A stretch of DNA of 64,000 bases from Paragonimus skrjabini miyazakii (taxonomy: Eukaryota; Platyhelminthes; Trematoda; Plagiorchiida; Troglotrematidae). The translations under genes were made by a program, and so were the position numbers. The stretch covers positions 186,001 through 250,000 of the forward strand of contig JTDE01000117.1 in the NCBI GenBank assembly GCA_014338405.1, in the 5' to 3' direction. Positions 11,161-21,860 of the stretch are shown piece after piece (position 1 is the first letter of the stretch; each line of letters starts with the position of its first letter). The notes beneath the pieces were generated by a model, which was not told the DNA's origin, did no database searches, and was given only the letters and a program-made list of their open reading frames with translations.

Positions 11161-14100
11161 AAACGATAAGCTCATGTTTGAATGTTTATTTCGAAGACGT
11201 AAATTTTGGGACAAAATTCAATTGTTAAGTGTAGAATACAAAAAATATTGCGTTCACGTTTCTGTCCCAACCAACCTTGCATATTCGCCGGTCAGCACAG
11301 GCGTGACAACATCGATTCTCCACTCCTAGACGTCAACGTAATTATTAAACTCGGGATATCCGGTTAATTTTTGTGTGGTATATTAATTCAACCGGCAGAA
11401 ATCTTATTCATCAAAGATGGGGACATTGGGTCCAAACCTCACAACAGCCGAAATTACAAGTCGAACAGCAACACCTATTTATCATATAAATCTCACCATT
11501 GAATTCCGATTCGCTTGCGGACCGATCTACAAAATAATTCTTCGTAGTTGCATTCCATGTCTATCGCATGACCTTCCAACATAGACCGGAATCAATCAGG
11601 AATTTGCGATTGGCACGAGAAAAATACAAACATCCGTCACAACTCATGAAGTATGGATAGGGAATTTCTCAACTAGCCGGTGCAAGTGGCCACCAGCGAA
11701 ATAGTGAATGATGGTTTCAGAAGTGTAAACAACATCAAGTATACAGGGCTTCGAATTGAGTGCTCGTGTGCAACTGTTAGAATGACATTCTGACCGCCTG
11801 TTATCTTGATTACGGAAAGATCTGTTTGCACAAACTGTTGTCAACGATTTCAATGAATGTGCTGGATTCCTACTGCTTTGTAGGTCATCCTAACCTTGCT
11901 GTAATTGAAAGGAGGGTGAGTAACGGCGAGGACAAGTAACTTTTATACCTCTTTTGTAATCCCAATGAATGCAACCATTTAGTTGAGTGCATTAGTTTAT
12001 TCACTGTCAGAAACGTACTTCCAAATGGCTAACCTAAATTGTCGGAGAATGTGACCAAGAATAGTGAAGATAAGTTGATGGGCATGGTGGCCAGTCGCTT
12101 GAAATAACTTCTTGCTAACACTAACCAACCGAAGAACATGGCTGTGTCAAAGTTGGCTTCCGTAGGAGCTCATTGTGAAACGGTGGTGTTTCACTCGACT
12201 TTAGCCAACCTCCAGTATATTTTATCTGGAATTTAGCTACCGAGAGAAGCAGCATGCCTTTACAAAGAAAACGCTGTAATGGCCAAGACATGAAAGTGCG
12301 TCAGAAACTGAGAAGTCTGATATTTTGACTGTCATTCAACCATGCCACTAGGTCAAAAGCAATTCATCAGGCTATCTTGAAAGTGGAATGCCCGAATGAT
12401 TTTCAATACTCGATGGTGACTTCCGTGTCTTACAGCCCAAACCATTTAAAGAATTTTGTCAAAACAGTTTTTGCCTAGTTTCAGTTGGTGTGTTGTATAT
12501 GTTCTAGTAGGCCGAGTAGGTGAGTCAAAATGGCAAGTATTTGAACACTCGGCGTGGTAGTTTAGCTACTTGGTGGCAGTTTGTTCTGACACTGGTTCTG
12601 CTTCAGACGAGGCTTACACATCTTATATTTCTGCATTTTGTAGATTAGCACATCGGCCAGTAACATAGTGCTCTCAACATGTGACCATAGATTATCGATA
12701 ACCACTCTTCTCCATATCTTTCCATGTTTGACTGCACTGGGCTATCGGAGATTAATACAGTTCGGTTTGGTTTATGAATGAATCTTGATTCAGTTGGAGA
12801 AGAAATACGACTTGCATGAAAATACATCTAATCTTTCTATTGTTTGTGATCGACGTATGGGCTAAATTTCCGCATCTAATTGCCAAATGTAAAACAAATA
12901 ACCAAAATGTTATAAACGAAATTAACAGGCAAGTGGGATAACAGTAATTTGATCACTTGATGTTATGTGATTCAACGGCAGTCTAAAGATATCGAGACGT
13001 GCAATATTTTGTGAACGTGGATACACATATCATTACAGCACGTTTATTTTGATATCCAAGGTCTTTGTGGAAGTGAATCCTTTACCTGTTTTTCAATGGC
13101 CCTAAAGTTCCAAACTTCAACCAATGTCATACTGCTCAGAGGAATACTCTCACTTTTATCACACAATTAGTGATACTTCAAATCCACCGAGGAGATTTTC
13201 TTCAGAAAGAGCTTCTGATTCATCGATCAATGCTTGTTGGGAAATTCGACATCATACTGTTGAGTACGGGTAATGTGTTGATCTGAAAATAGTCATGTGT
13301 TGAAAATTAATGACGTGAACCATCTCGCTTAATGTTCACGTGGTTAAACGTGGTCAGTCAACAGTGTGCTACTGCATATTTTCGATACACAGACTCCAAC
13401 CGTAACCCAACAAAACTGTACACAGCAGAATGGAGAGTTACGGTTAATAATCCCGAACTATATTAATCGAAACCGAATCAGTTGATTTTCATGTATAAAT
13501 TCAGATTGATTGTCCAACAACAGATAACTTCCATGTGGTTCAACATGAACCGGACAGCAGCCTTATAGACACTGGGTCAAATACAATGAGAGCAATGGAA
13601 CAGAGGAATCAGGTTCAACTATGTAAGTCGCTTACCCAGTTAATGCGGGTCGGTTGAGGTTGACCGGGTAAGAGATAAATGTTGAATACAGATAAACTTT
13701 TGATCACACCAAAGAAACTGTATATCACGCTACATTGCCGCTCTCAAACAATATGTCAACATCAGCAACCACCATTACCTTCCAGTCTCAATTAACCACT
13801 ATGCCATCAAATTCAACCTATCCAATATAAACTTTCTGGTTACGCACTAGTTGCCAGCTCTGTATTAATGCTGACCCTAATCTGCTGATTGGTTCTCAGG
13901 AAAACCGAACCGATAAACGTCCGTTCACATGCTGTGGAGAATGGTTGATCAGTCAAGAGTAGTCGATGATCTCGGCCGACGTTATCTGGTCATCTCTGTT
14001 GGTAGATCAGCGAAACCACTTACAGATGGACCAAGGAAACTCTTGCGTTTCTTCACGAACGTGGTTGCTTAGCTGAATAACTGCATTTAATGAGAAATAT

Positions 14101-15189
14101 CTTCGTGAAAACTGTGAATGTTGACACCTCACTTACAGCTCATTCGAGGTTGTACACATCTAACTTTGGAAAACTTAACGAATCTGTTCCTCTGCTCAAG
14201 AGACACACAGATGGCTCACAGTTTAATCAACTGTGAAGATCATTGTTTTTCTCATTTGTTGAAATTAGCGCGTATTGCTTTTGCACAAACACTTTATTAA
14301 AAATATTCAGCTATATATCGGTGCTATTCATGCAAATGACTTCCACAGCATTTTGCGAAGCTTCTTCCAGTGTATCCGTATGTTTCGCAATCTATCGGTG
14401 GATTTCCAAAATGTGCATCCCACGACAAAACCGAGCAGCTATCCTGTCTTTCAACACTATCCTTTTCATTGATGGAAAACTGCAAACAACCTTTCGAAAT
14501 CAAACTTGATTATACGGGGAATACTGGGTTTTATAATATAAACTCTAGTCACACATTGATTTCAAATTCTCTTGGAATTCTCAGCCAGCCACATTTGATC
14601 CATTTTCCATGTGAGATATTAGCTTCTGTCAGAGTTCATCAGCGATTCATATCCTTGTACATTCGTGATGTGAACATCAACCACACTTATGTGGGGCAAC
14701 ACTATTGACCACTGTGTCATCAAGCTGATATCAGGTGCTATCGCTTTCTCAAATGCACACACACGATCACACTTACGACTGAGTTATAGTACTTCACCCC
14801 GTATTCTTGAAAGGAAACAGTAATCGATCGGCAACCCCAAGATTAGAACTTACTTTCAATTTTGAATCATAGAACTCATTGAATATCTTGAGTTATGTTT
14901 TGACATCTGATGGATAAATGAGGAACGAACTAAGTTATCTCCGCAACGCAGTTGAACAGGGAAGTCGGGAAAGTAATTTTCATAATGTGTCTTAAGAGCA
15001 TATTTGACTGTATCTCATCAAGCAGCTGCTGCGGTATGCGGGTTTATGTAACAAAGTTTAATGAACATTTTGACGCCAAGTAACAAGACAGTGTTCACAC
15101 AAACAGGCATCCAAGTTTCTGAAAATGGGAGCGGGTGAGTTCCTAATAGCTGTTGTTGCCTGGTGTGAACCAAAAATTGTCCAAACACT
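11161..15189. other. unassigned stretch, possible remains of BEL/Pao integrase at its start
   Basis: No supported gene. The region 11500-11940 might hold the end of the BEL/Pao pol gene, because of a Cys-x2-Cys motif and a short basic C-terminus, but it is too degraded to call. An imperfect 42-base hairpin (13631-13672, arms CTTACCC and GGGTAAG) stands alone. Open frames of 60-112 codons at 14.1-14.7 kb overlap in several frames and look like chance. Confidence 0.4.
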
Positions 15190-15569
15190 GAAAACCCAAG
15201 ATGCACCGTAGACGCCTCAAATGGAAACGGCGCAGATAGCTCACGTTCTGCTGATGAAATGTCTAAGTTTCACTGCCGTACAGCAGTATGGGCAGCACCA
15301 CTGAGCGGTAGACACAATGCTTAGTGGCTATGTTCAGGATGCGATTTTTCCAGACACGTCTTTCGACACGTCCGAATGCAGCACTGGTCCTTGCCACTCG
15401 AGTCGGTAACACGTGGTCTGCAGATAATTCTGTCGACATACTGTTGCCCAAGTAGCAGAAGTCTGCGCAGATGTCGGCAACGTTTCCACTGATGTGAATT
15501 TTAAGCACACGCCCATGAATGGCACCTGCGTCAGGGACAGGCTGGAATAAGAGAAATGTCATGCCTACG
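15190..15569 (-). mobile_element. LINE-2A, 3' fragment (RT thumb region), separated from its 5' part by LINE-1
   Basis: The minus-strand frame from 15643 reads into FCYLGNSMSTELSADH, then VERRVWKNRILN, then VVLPILLYGSET, a typical non-LTR RT thumb. After a stop it continues with YLRRFHLRRLRCILGF before similarity is lost near 15190. The same blocks occur in LINE-2B (YLGDKSSTNML, LERRVWKNHSLK, LLYGNETW), so the two are one family. Upstream (15569 and above), the match to LINE-2B stops exactly at the LINE-1 target-site duplication. Residues encoded above 15570 in the open frame belong to the LINE-1 tail. Confidence 0.8.
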
Positions 15570-15578
15570 TGATGTCCA
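15570..15578. repeat. target-site duplication of LINE-1, left copy
   Basis: TGATGTCCA at 15570-15578 is repeated at 18559-18567. The two copies flank LINE-1 exactly where LINE-2A similarity breaks and resumes. Confidence 0.75.
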
Positions 15579-15933
15579 TCATCATCATAACAGACATGAA
15601 CGTGACCAAAAGGTACTGTGAATCTGGCCGCCACTGGCCTCAACAGTGACTGGAATATCCTAGAAGAAAACGTTACTAAGAAGGTTGAAAATTATTAAAC
15701 CAAGACTAAGCGGAAGAACTAGAAATGGTATGGATACAGGTATGCCATTGACTGTGACACATCACCATCTCGGATAGCGTCTCTAACCAGCGGTTTGAGT
15801 GATCACGAGGACCCCATCCAGGCAGGCGACACCTACCCACTTTGCTCATTGGTGCATTCAAGGTCTTCATATTTCGTGATCACGTTGTTGCTTGACCACC
15901 ACGTGGTTTTAACCGACTGTTGGTGGCCTCAGC

Positions 15934-17058
15934 TTATAATGCCCGGTTCGGTAAACGATTAGGTGACATACGGAGTACGTGACCCAACCATCGCAAGCTG
16001 TGCAGCTTGATTGGTTGACCAATTGATCGCGAATCCCGAGCGTTTCGGAATAAGCGCCGGCGAACGGCCACATTGCTCACGCGATCAGTCCACTTAATAT
16101 GGGCCAATTGGCGGAGACAACGATGGTCAAATACAGCGAGCCTGTTGATATCTTCTTTGTGAACAGGCCTCGTTTCCGAACCAAAAAGCAGGATGGAACG
16201 CACACAGGCATTATATACTCTTCCTTCCAGCGACAACCTGACGTCTTTTCGACGCCACAGATGACGCAGTTTGGCGAAGGCAACTCGTGCCTTTGTCGAC
16301 CACGGCAAAATGGAACAGGAAGGGGGAAATCGGACACCTCTGACGAACACCACTAAAAGTGATGAACGCCCGAGACAGTTGTCCATAAACTCTCACCCTG
16401 CTTGCACAGTGAGCATACAGTGATCGCAATTGATTCACATATTTCTCTGGTACTCCCTTGCGAAGAAGGCAGCTCCAGAGAACGTTACAAGCAACTGAAT
16501 CGAAAGCAGCATTCATGTCCTAAAAGACCACGACTGTCGGCTGTCTGTAACTATGCCGATGTTCCAAGATCCGTCGCAAGGTAAAAATATGATCAACACA
16601 CCCTCGACCGGACCGGAATCCTGCCTGTTCTTCACGTATCTGGCTTTCTATGAGCTTAGTGAGCCGACGTAATATGAGTCCAGTGAGTAACTTGGACGCA
16701 ACAGACACTAACAAACACTTCGGGCCCCCTTTCTGAAAACGGGAATGACTGTTGATAAGCACCAATCACGAGGTACCTCTTCAGTCTCCCAGTTCGTCTG
16801 GAGGAGTCGCGTCAGTTCTGATATCAACCTCTCCCAACCATCCTTGAAAAGAGAGGGAGATCGGAGATCTGGTTCAGGAGCCTTATTACACTTTAATAAC
16901 TTAAGCTCTAAGACCACTTCTGCTTCCGACGCAGGACCGTCTGTAATGCAATAACTGACCAATCGGGTCCCGTCGTCCAAATGATATGATTGAGGCCAAC
17001 TGAATTGTTCTTCAAAACGTTCAGCCCAGCTGTCAAGTCGGCGCGATTGACTGGTAAT
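15934..17058 (-). pseudogene. LINE-1 reverse transcriptase (frameshifted, catalytic box deleted)
   Basis: Reading down the minus strand: a linker with RLDSWAERFEEQFSW, an RT start ending VIPVFRKGARS (about 16720), then in a new frame QAGFRSGRGCVDHIF and LRRILEHRHSYRQP. After another shift come NAAFDSV (motif A) and SGVRQRCPISPFLFHF (motif B). At about 16293-16300 the sequence jumps directly to KARVAFAKLRHLWRRKDV, the thumb, so the segment that should hold the YADD box is absent. The C-terminal part (LLFGSET, FDHRCLRQLAHIKW, LRWLGHVLRM) is well preserved. RT copies element RNA at the nicked target; this one cannot. Confidence 0.85.
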
Positions 17059-17605
17059 NNNNNNNNNNNNNNNNNNNNNNNNNNNNNNNNNNNNNNNNNN
17101 NNNNNNNNNNNNNNNNNNNNNNNNNNNNNNNNNNNNNNNNNNNNNNNNNNNNNNNNNNNNNNNNNNNNNNNNNNNNNNNNNNNNNNNNNNNNNNNNNNNN
17201 NNNNNNNNNNNNNNNNNNNNNNNNNNNNNNNNNNNNNNNNNNNNNNNNNNNNNNNNNNNNNNNNNNNNNNNNNNNNNNNNNNNNNNNNNNNNNNNNNNNN
17301 NNNNNNNNNNNNNNNNNNNNNNNNNNNNNNNNNNNNNNNNNNNNNNNNNNNNNNNNNNNNNNNNNNNNNNNNNNNNNNNNNNNNNNNNNNNNNNNNNNNN
17401 NNNNNNNNNNNNNNNNNNNNNNNNNNNNNNNNNNNNNNNNNNNNNNNNNNNNNNNNNNNNNNNNNNNNNNNNNNNNNNNNNNNNNNNNNNNNNNNNNNNN
17501 NNNNNNNNNNNNNNNNNNNNNNNNNNNNNNNNNNNNNNNNNNNNNNNNNNNNNNNNNNNNNNNNNNNNNNNNNNNNNNNNNNNNNNNNNNNNNNNNNNNN
17601 NNNNN
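17059..17605. other. assembly gap (547 N)
   Basis: An unresolved gap inside LINE-1. By position it should hold the end of the endonuclease after the DHIAVSYR block and most of the EN-RT linker. Apparent open frames crossing it are meaningless. Confidence 0.99.
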
Positions 17606-18265
17606 CACCTGTAACTAACAGCTATATGATCCAATTGTGTCCACGGCTGAGAAGACCGTGGGATGCACACAGCTGCAGCAGTCTTTCACCATTTTCAGTG
17701 CGTTGTGCCCGGACACCAAACATACCTCTCAGCTGCTTCACATCCGAAGAAAGATGACCAAGCTGAGTATTAAAATCGCCGGCTAGTATGATGATGCCTG
17801 AGTGTTTGGTTTGCCTCAGAAGGTCATCGAGAGCGTCATAGAACGCATTCTTGGTAGCATCCGAGCAGCTGTCCGTCGGAGTGTACGCCGATATGATGAA
17901 TACACTACGTCATTCTGATTTGCATCAACAGACTTTTACCGATGTATTGAGTCTGACAGCGCACAAGCGGCTACTCACTGAGATCCAACCGAGCAAGCAT
18001 TGCTCCACTCTATAACTCAGTGCGACTCCCACTCCTGTTTGACCGCGAGATTTAGCTTCGCCAACACCAGACACCCTGAGAGAGTAGTGCTTGGATAGAC
18101 AGTTATCTAGAGGTGACCTCAAATGGCTAACCATGCTAGAATCGTAGACTCGCGTCTCCGACACACAGCACACATCAAGCTCCAGACTTGAGAGAGTTCA
18201 TGCCAGAGGAGCTTGCTGACCGATTTGTCGGAGAGTGCGAACATTGACGGCGTCAAAATTTACCA
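17606..18265 (-). pseudogene. LINE-1 APE-type endonuclease (frameshifted)
   Basis: From about 18265 the minus strand reads VNFDAVNVRTLRQIGQQ. It continues with VCCVSETRVYDSSMV (the conserved SETR block near 18173), GVGVALS, then AGDFNTQLGHLS (the GDFN block, about 17790-17760) and NGERLLQLCASHG. A frame change leads to TQLDHIAVSYR just before the gap. These are successive motifs of AP-endonuclease domains that nick the target in EN-RT elements. The catalytic Glu of SETR and the Asp/Asn of GDFN are present. The SDH block would lie in the gap. Stops near 17925 and a shift near 17670 break the frame. Confidence 0.85.
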
Positions 18266-18423
18266 TTTGTATTGGCCTCAGAAAACAATTATCGCCCGAA
18301 GGCACATAGAAGGCAGAAGGAATAGGGGGTAGTGCAGTAGGAGAAAGTCGAGATCGGTTAATAATGTCACTGTCGAGAGAACGAAAACTTCTGATATTTC
18401 TTGGTCGTTTATGCCGCGGAAGT

Positions 18424-18545
18424 GGGTTGACTTGAGGGACCCCACCCCGAGTCTCTGAATCAAAAGTCTGACCTGCGAGACAACAGGATATAGGGTTTTT
18501 TCGGGGGACCCCACCCGGAGCCAATGACTCAAGAGTCTGACCCAC
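18424..18545 (-). repeat. two 69-bp tandem units at the LINE-1 5' end
   Basis: Units start at about 18424 and 18493. Both contain GGGACCCCACCC or GGGACCCCACCC-like cores and an AGTCTGACC box, each displaced by exactly 69 bases, with several substitutions between copies. Because 69 is a multiple of three, the frame stays open through both on the minus strand. Tandem 5' units often act as promoter monomers in non-LTR elements, but that role is only inferred here. Confidence 0.75.
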
Positions 18546-18558
18546 TTGGAAGTGATGC

Positions 18559-18567
18559 TGATGTCCA
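18559..18567. repeat. target-site duplication of LINE-1, right copy
   Basis: Second copy of TGATGTCCA (see 15570). On its high side, LINE-2A sequence similar to LINE-2B resumes at once. Confidence 0.75.
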
Positions 18568-19373
18568 ATTCTAAGTTATAAGCTGTAGCCGTTTGTTGTG
18601 GTTCGTCTGCACTATCTTCAAACAGCCATCTACGAACAGAAACATGCGAATCGTTGAGGTATGCAACCAGGTTTGGGTGTCGAAACATCGAATATTCAGT
18701 GGACCTCCATCCGTCGGGTTCGCAACCTTAACGCTATCCACCGTTGAGTCGTGAAACAACAGGCTGATCATAATGCAACTTGCTCGGAAACCGCACTGCT
18801 GTTCACGAACACTTGCCTTCAGAACGTTCGCATTTAGCCGGTTCAGGATGATTCTTGCAAGCGGTTTGCGTGGGCAGCTCAGAAGACTGGTGCCCGATAC
18901 CTGTAGGGGCATTGCCTGTTACCCTTATCTTCAAACAAAGGTACTATCAGAACATCTCTGAAATCTTGTGGCATTTCTTCCTGCTCCGAGCTGGTGAAAA
19001 CAGCTGTAGCAAATCGCTTTCCAACACCGGTCCGTCATTCTTCAGGATTTCATCTTGCAATCCATCCTCCTCTGTAGCTCACCCATCGTCTGATCACTGC
19101 TTGCATCTCTGCCAACTCCATTGAGAGAGCGAGCGAAGATTTGAAGGTTTGTCGCGGCAGGGTGTTCACAGTCACGAAGTCAGTGGTAGCAAGACGGTGT
19201 AGTAGGCTACGGAAAGGTTTGTACCAGATTTTCATGATGTCTTCTGGCTGGGCACACAAAGACGGTGTGTCTTGCTCAATTTGTGTCCCAGTAGAGTGGG
19301 CAGATATACTGAAAATCGTCTTATGCGAATCGTGGAACTGTTTGTGCTGTCGGCGTTCGGTATTGCCTTGCAT
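18568..19373 (-). pseudogene. LINE-2A linker and partial reverse transcriptase
   Basis: The frame from 19373 reads QHKQFHDSHKTIFSISA and LATTDFVTVNTLPRQ, then SLALSMELAEMQ; LINE-2B has matching TAIDFVTVNSLPQQ and SLALAQELTKMQ. After a frame change the RT begins with a SGTSLLSCPRKPLARIILN block and EQQCGFRAS. It then jumps across missing motifs A and B to a block equivalent to the FADD neighbourhood of LINE-2B, where LINE-1 interrupts it. No Asp-Asp catalytic pair can be read. Confidence 0.75.
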
Positions 19374-19766
19374 CCGCTCACCTTTCTCCTTCCATCATCC
19401 GTCCTTGATTTCGCGAACACGTTCGGCCAGTTAGTGGCGAATACTCCGGAGTATTGCTCTCTTGTCTTCATTGTCCTATTCCATCGTGAAAGTGGCAAAC
19501 GCCGAATTCTTCACTCGTACCAAATTGGACATAGCTCCGTTATTTTTGTCTAAACAGTCCGGACGTTTTAGATCTTTGACAACGATCTTATCGGTGGCTT
19601 TTGCCGTGATCTTTTCAAGGGTAGTGGGCAAAGGAGCGTCTTGCAGATGAGCGGCAACGGCACACTAAAAGGCTATCCTCGGTTCACGGTTCTCCAGTCG
19701 TTTGATATCCAACTTCTGTCGTTGTCTGGATGATCCACAGTAAACAGCCTTGCAGACATGAATAAA

Positions 19767-20470
19767 CTATTTAGTTTGAACCAATCTATGTTCGGTGCCA
19801 CATCTAGCGCTGCGCATCACTGGCGCGATACGCACTCCACGAATGTCGCGCTGCTGTATAATAACGTAATCAAGCAAATGATGATGACCGTTTGGTGGGT
19901 GAGTCCACGTCGTCATGACGGTCGCATCCAGCTGGAATCGAGTGTTTTTGATAGCCAGCTCGCGAGTAGCATACAGGTGGAGCAGTCGACCACCGTTCTC
20001 GTCCACTTTACCAATGCCGTAGGGTCCCAGGACTCCCGGCCAAGCTAATGAGTCGCGGCCGACTCGAGAGTTCAAGTCACCCAGCGAAAACAGTCGGTCA
20101 TTAACCGGTTCCGACCGGGTTGTAGCGGACGGGCGATCATAGAGCTGGTCCTTTATATCGTAAATATCACACATAATTGGACCATACTCACTGACAAATG
20201 TGGCACACTTACCTCGACCGAGTTTCAGTCGCCTGGACAGTATTAGAGTGCTTCCCCCGTGCGATTCGCCCATCATCAAAGCATTGATGCGATCAGTGAC
20301 TGCAAAACAGACACCATGCTCCCAGCACTGTCGGTCGGGTAACCTATCCAGTAAAAGGTACACCCCGCACCTGCTTCTTGGGGCTTACTTTGGTCTACAA
20401 GCCTTGTCTCATTCAAGGATGTTACGTCGATCCCATACCCGCTCAGTGTCATAGAGATCAGTGCGTTTCG
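19767..20470 (-). pseudogene. LINE-2A APE-type endonuclease
   Basis: At about 20430 the minus strand encodes SLNETRLVDQ followed by a GAGCTFYWIG segment (the SETR-like block). After a frame shift near 20360 it reads HGVCFAVTDRINALM, SRRLKLGRGKCATFVS, LGDLNSRVGRDSLAW (the GDFN block), GRLLHLYATRELAIKNT, TTWTHPPNGHHHLLDYV and finally TEHRLVQ (the SDH-type block). The order and spacing match a complete AP-endonuclease domain of about 210 residues. One key position differs: GDLN replaces the usual GDFN, conservatively. The N-terminus upstream of 20470 is only faintly recognisable. Confidence 0.8.
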
Positions 20471-20600
20471 ACATTCTCATCGTCCTGTGGAGCCGCATCA
20501 ATCCAGCAGTATGCGCATATTCCTTGTTCCAGCACACAGCGTCTTGCGTCCCGAGCCTGTCTTAGGTTGATCGTCGTGTTACTGAGACTCCAGTGAGCAT

Positions 20601-20984
20601 TGTCTGCTCTAGGATAGTAGAAGGGAGAAGGTTTGGCAGTAGCATGTTTTCACCTATTCATCCTTCCGCAAACATCAGACAAAGTGACCTGGTTTATCCT
20701 GCTCGACGGCTGATGCAGTGTGATGTGTCGTTTATTTTGTATAATCATGGTTTGTATGGGCTTTGAATAATGCCTCGACGCGCAGACCTAAACAGGAGAG
20801 CGATTGGGGTCATTAACCAAAGCTTTTGGCCCAAAAGCCCTTACCACAAGGCAGTTGATGAAACACACGTGAACACACACAACCGCAACGGCATCGACCA
20901 CGATCACTGACCAAATTGCACTAGCTACTCACAGGCTCAAAAGCCATACACCTAAAGATTTCAGGGATCCGATGGGACGCGCAC
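20601..20984. other. probable LINE-2A 5' untranslated region or flank
   Basis: No coding frame. Its position suggests LINE-2A 5' sequence, but there is no second full-length copy here to fix the boundary. Confidence 0.3.
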
Positions 20985-21205
20985 ACAAGCATCAGCATCA
21001 AACCCCCAGAAAACACTCGACAACCACATCCTAAAATATAAAGCAGATACACAGGAACAGTAGTATTGCACAGACCAACCTATCACACGTACACACAAAA
21101 TCAGACCAAGCAGAAACAACCCTCAAACCGAACCAAAACACAAGACGCCTGCTCATCCACAACGAACGCATCTGCCCTTTGTCTGGCTGCTCCCCTTTGG
21201 CCAAT
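20985..21205 (+). repeat. AC-rich repeat core, copy 1 (inverted relative to 23345-23560)
   Basis: About 220 bases rich in A and C on the plus strand. They match the reverse complement of 23345-23560 with only a handful of differences by eye (near 98%). The match ends abruptly at both sides: after the ACAAGCAT/AGCATCAAACCCC edge on the left and after CTGCTCCCCTTT on the right. Sequence from 21206 to about 21350 is different from the partner. The very high identity, against strongly decayed neighbours, marks recent copying. Confidence 0.8.
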
Positions 21206-21420
21206 CAGACCTAATTTAACCTGCAACAAAGTCGCAGTCAGTATAGCCCGCCGGATCAAAACAGAGCACAAGTCTTTCCACCACGCCAAGATAGCAGAAA
21301 AACACGCACAATACACATACATCAATGCGCATCAGTTAACAAGTTAACTTGGTACTGATTAACACACCTTTCTGTGCGCAGAACCGGAGAATCCTTCGAC
21401 ATTTTTGCGCAACTATCTGA

Positions 21421-21860
21421 AAGTACTGTGTAGCGAGCAAGCTCGTTTTCAGTTATTCATCATCAGGCTAAATACATCACATTTATATCACACATTTCAC
21501 ATGGAAATCATGAAGGGGGTAAAGAAGGAATGGGTGGTTAATAAGGTCAGTCATTTCAATGTCACACTGCGTCAGGTACCCACTTGAACAGTGGTTCTTG
21601 ACAGGCTAACATGGTGGAGGGATGGCCAAGACAGATCCAAAGTATGCACAGAACGTTTCCGGACGCACAAGGGTGGATTATACAGGCGAATTCTGATAGC
21701 TTCTGCTGTGGACAGTATCCTATGCCTACCTGAAAGGTAGTCCACGTGTTCAATTTGTGTCTGTTGTGATTGCTCATTTCACTACTTGGACTCAAAATAT
21801 CCGTTGAACTTTGCTATATAAACCTGTAGTGTGGTGTGTGTGCCTTATACGGTGCGACAA
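21421..21860 (+). repeat. dispersed repeat R2, copy 1 (longest)
   Basis: The first 214 bases (21421-21634) match 24801-25015 in the same orientation at roughly 80% by eye. Shared blocks include GAATGGGTGGTTAAT and GTGGTTCTTGACAGGCTAAC. The following part (about 21678-21850) matches a third, more diverged fragment at 30094-30290, with shared TATCC..TGAACTTTGCT and TCCTATGC. I see no protein motif. It is probably part of an unclassified retroelement. Confidence 0.7.

Larger units (their letters stand above)
15579..18558 (-). mobile_element. LINE-1: nearly full-length EN-RT non-LTR retrotransposon, internally deleted
   Basis: A minus-strand APE-type endonuclease/reverse transcriptase element. 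The 5' region (18558 down to about 18270) has two 69-bp tandem units. The endonuclease follows (18265-17606), then a 547-base N gap (17059-17605), the linker and RT (17058-15934) and a 3' region. The element ends in a short CAT/ATG-type triplet run (15578-15589 on the plus strand) next to the 9-bp target-site duplication. Such short tandem tails are common in CR1/RTE-type elements; I do not assign a clade further. The copy is dead: frameshifts split EN and RT, and about 110 codons including the RT catalytic box are missing. Confidence 0.85.
18568..20600 (-). mobile_element. LINE-2A, 5' part (EN and first half of RT), interrupted by LINE-1
   Basis: A minus-strand EN-RT element of a second family, distinct from LINE-1. 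It starts near 20600 and runs through the endonuclease (to about 19767), the linker (19767-19110) and the early RT (19110-18568), where LINE-1 cuts in; the 3' end resumes at 15569. LINE-2B at 52.7 kb is the same family. The RT shows an internal deletion: the frame passes from CGFRASCIMISLLFHDS to a segment matching LINE-2B only beyond its motif B. Motifs A and B are therefore missing, and the element was already defective or has decayed since. Confidence 0.8.

Noticed and set aside
13631..13672. Imperfect 42-base hairpin
   Set aside because: It is isolated, has no known RNA motif, no second copy and no adjacent gene.
16990..17757. Open frames of 191-320 codons across 17059-17605
   Set aside because: They are produced by reading through 547 Ns; only their ends are real sequence, and those belong to LINE-1.
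21431..21470. CTGATGA followed by GAAAAC on the minus strand in repeat R2 (also 24810-24850)
   Set aside because: It looks like a hammerhead core, but no stem II can form between the two motifs and stem I does not pair.
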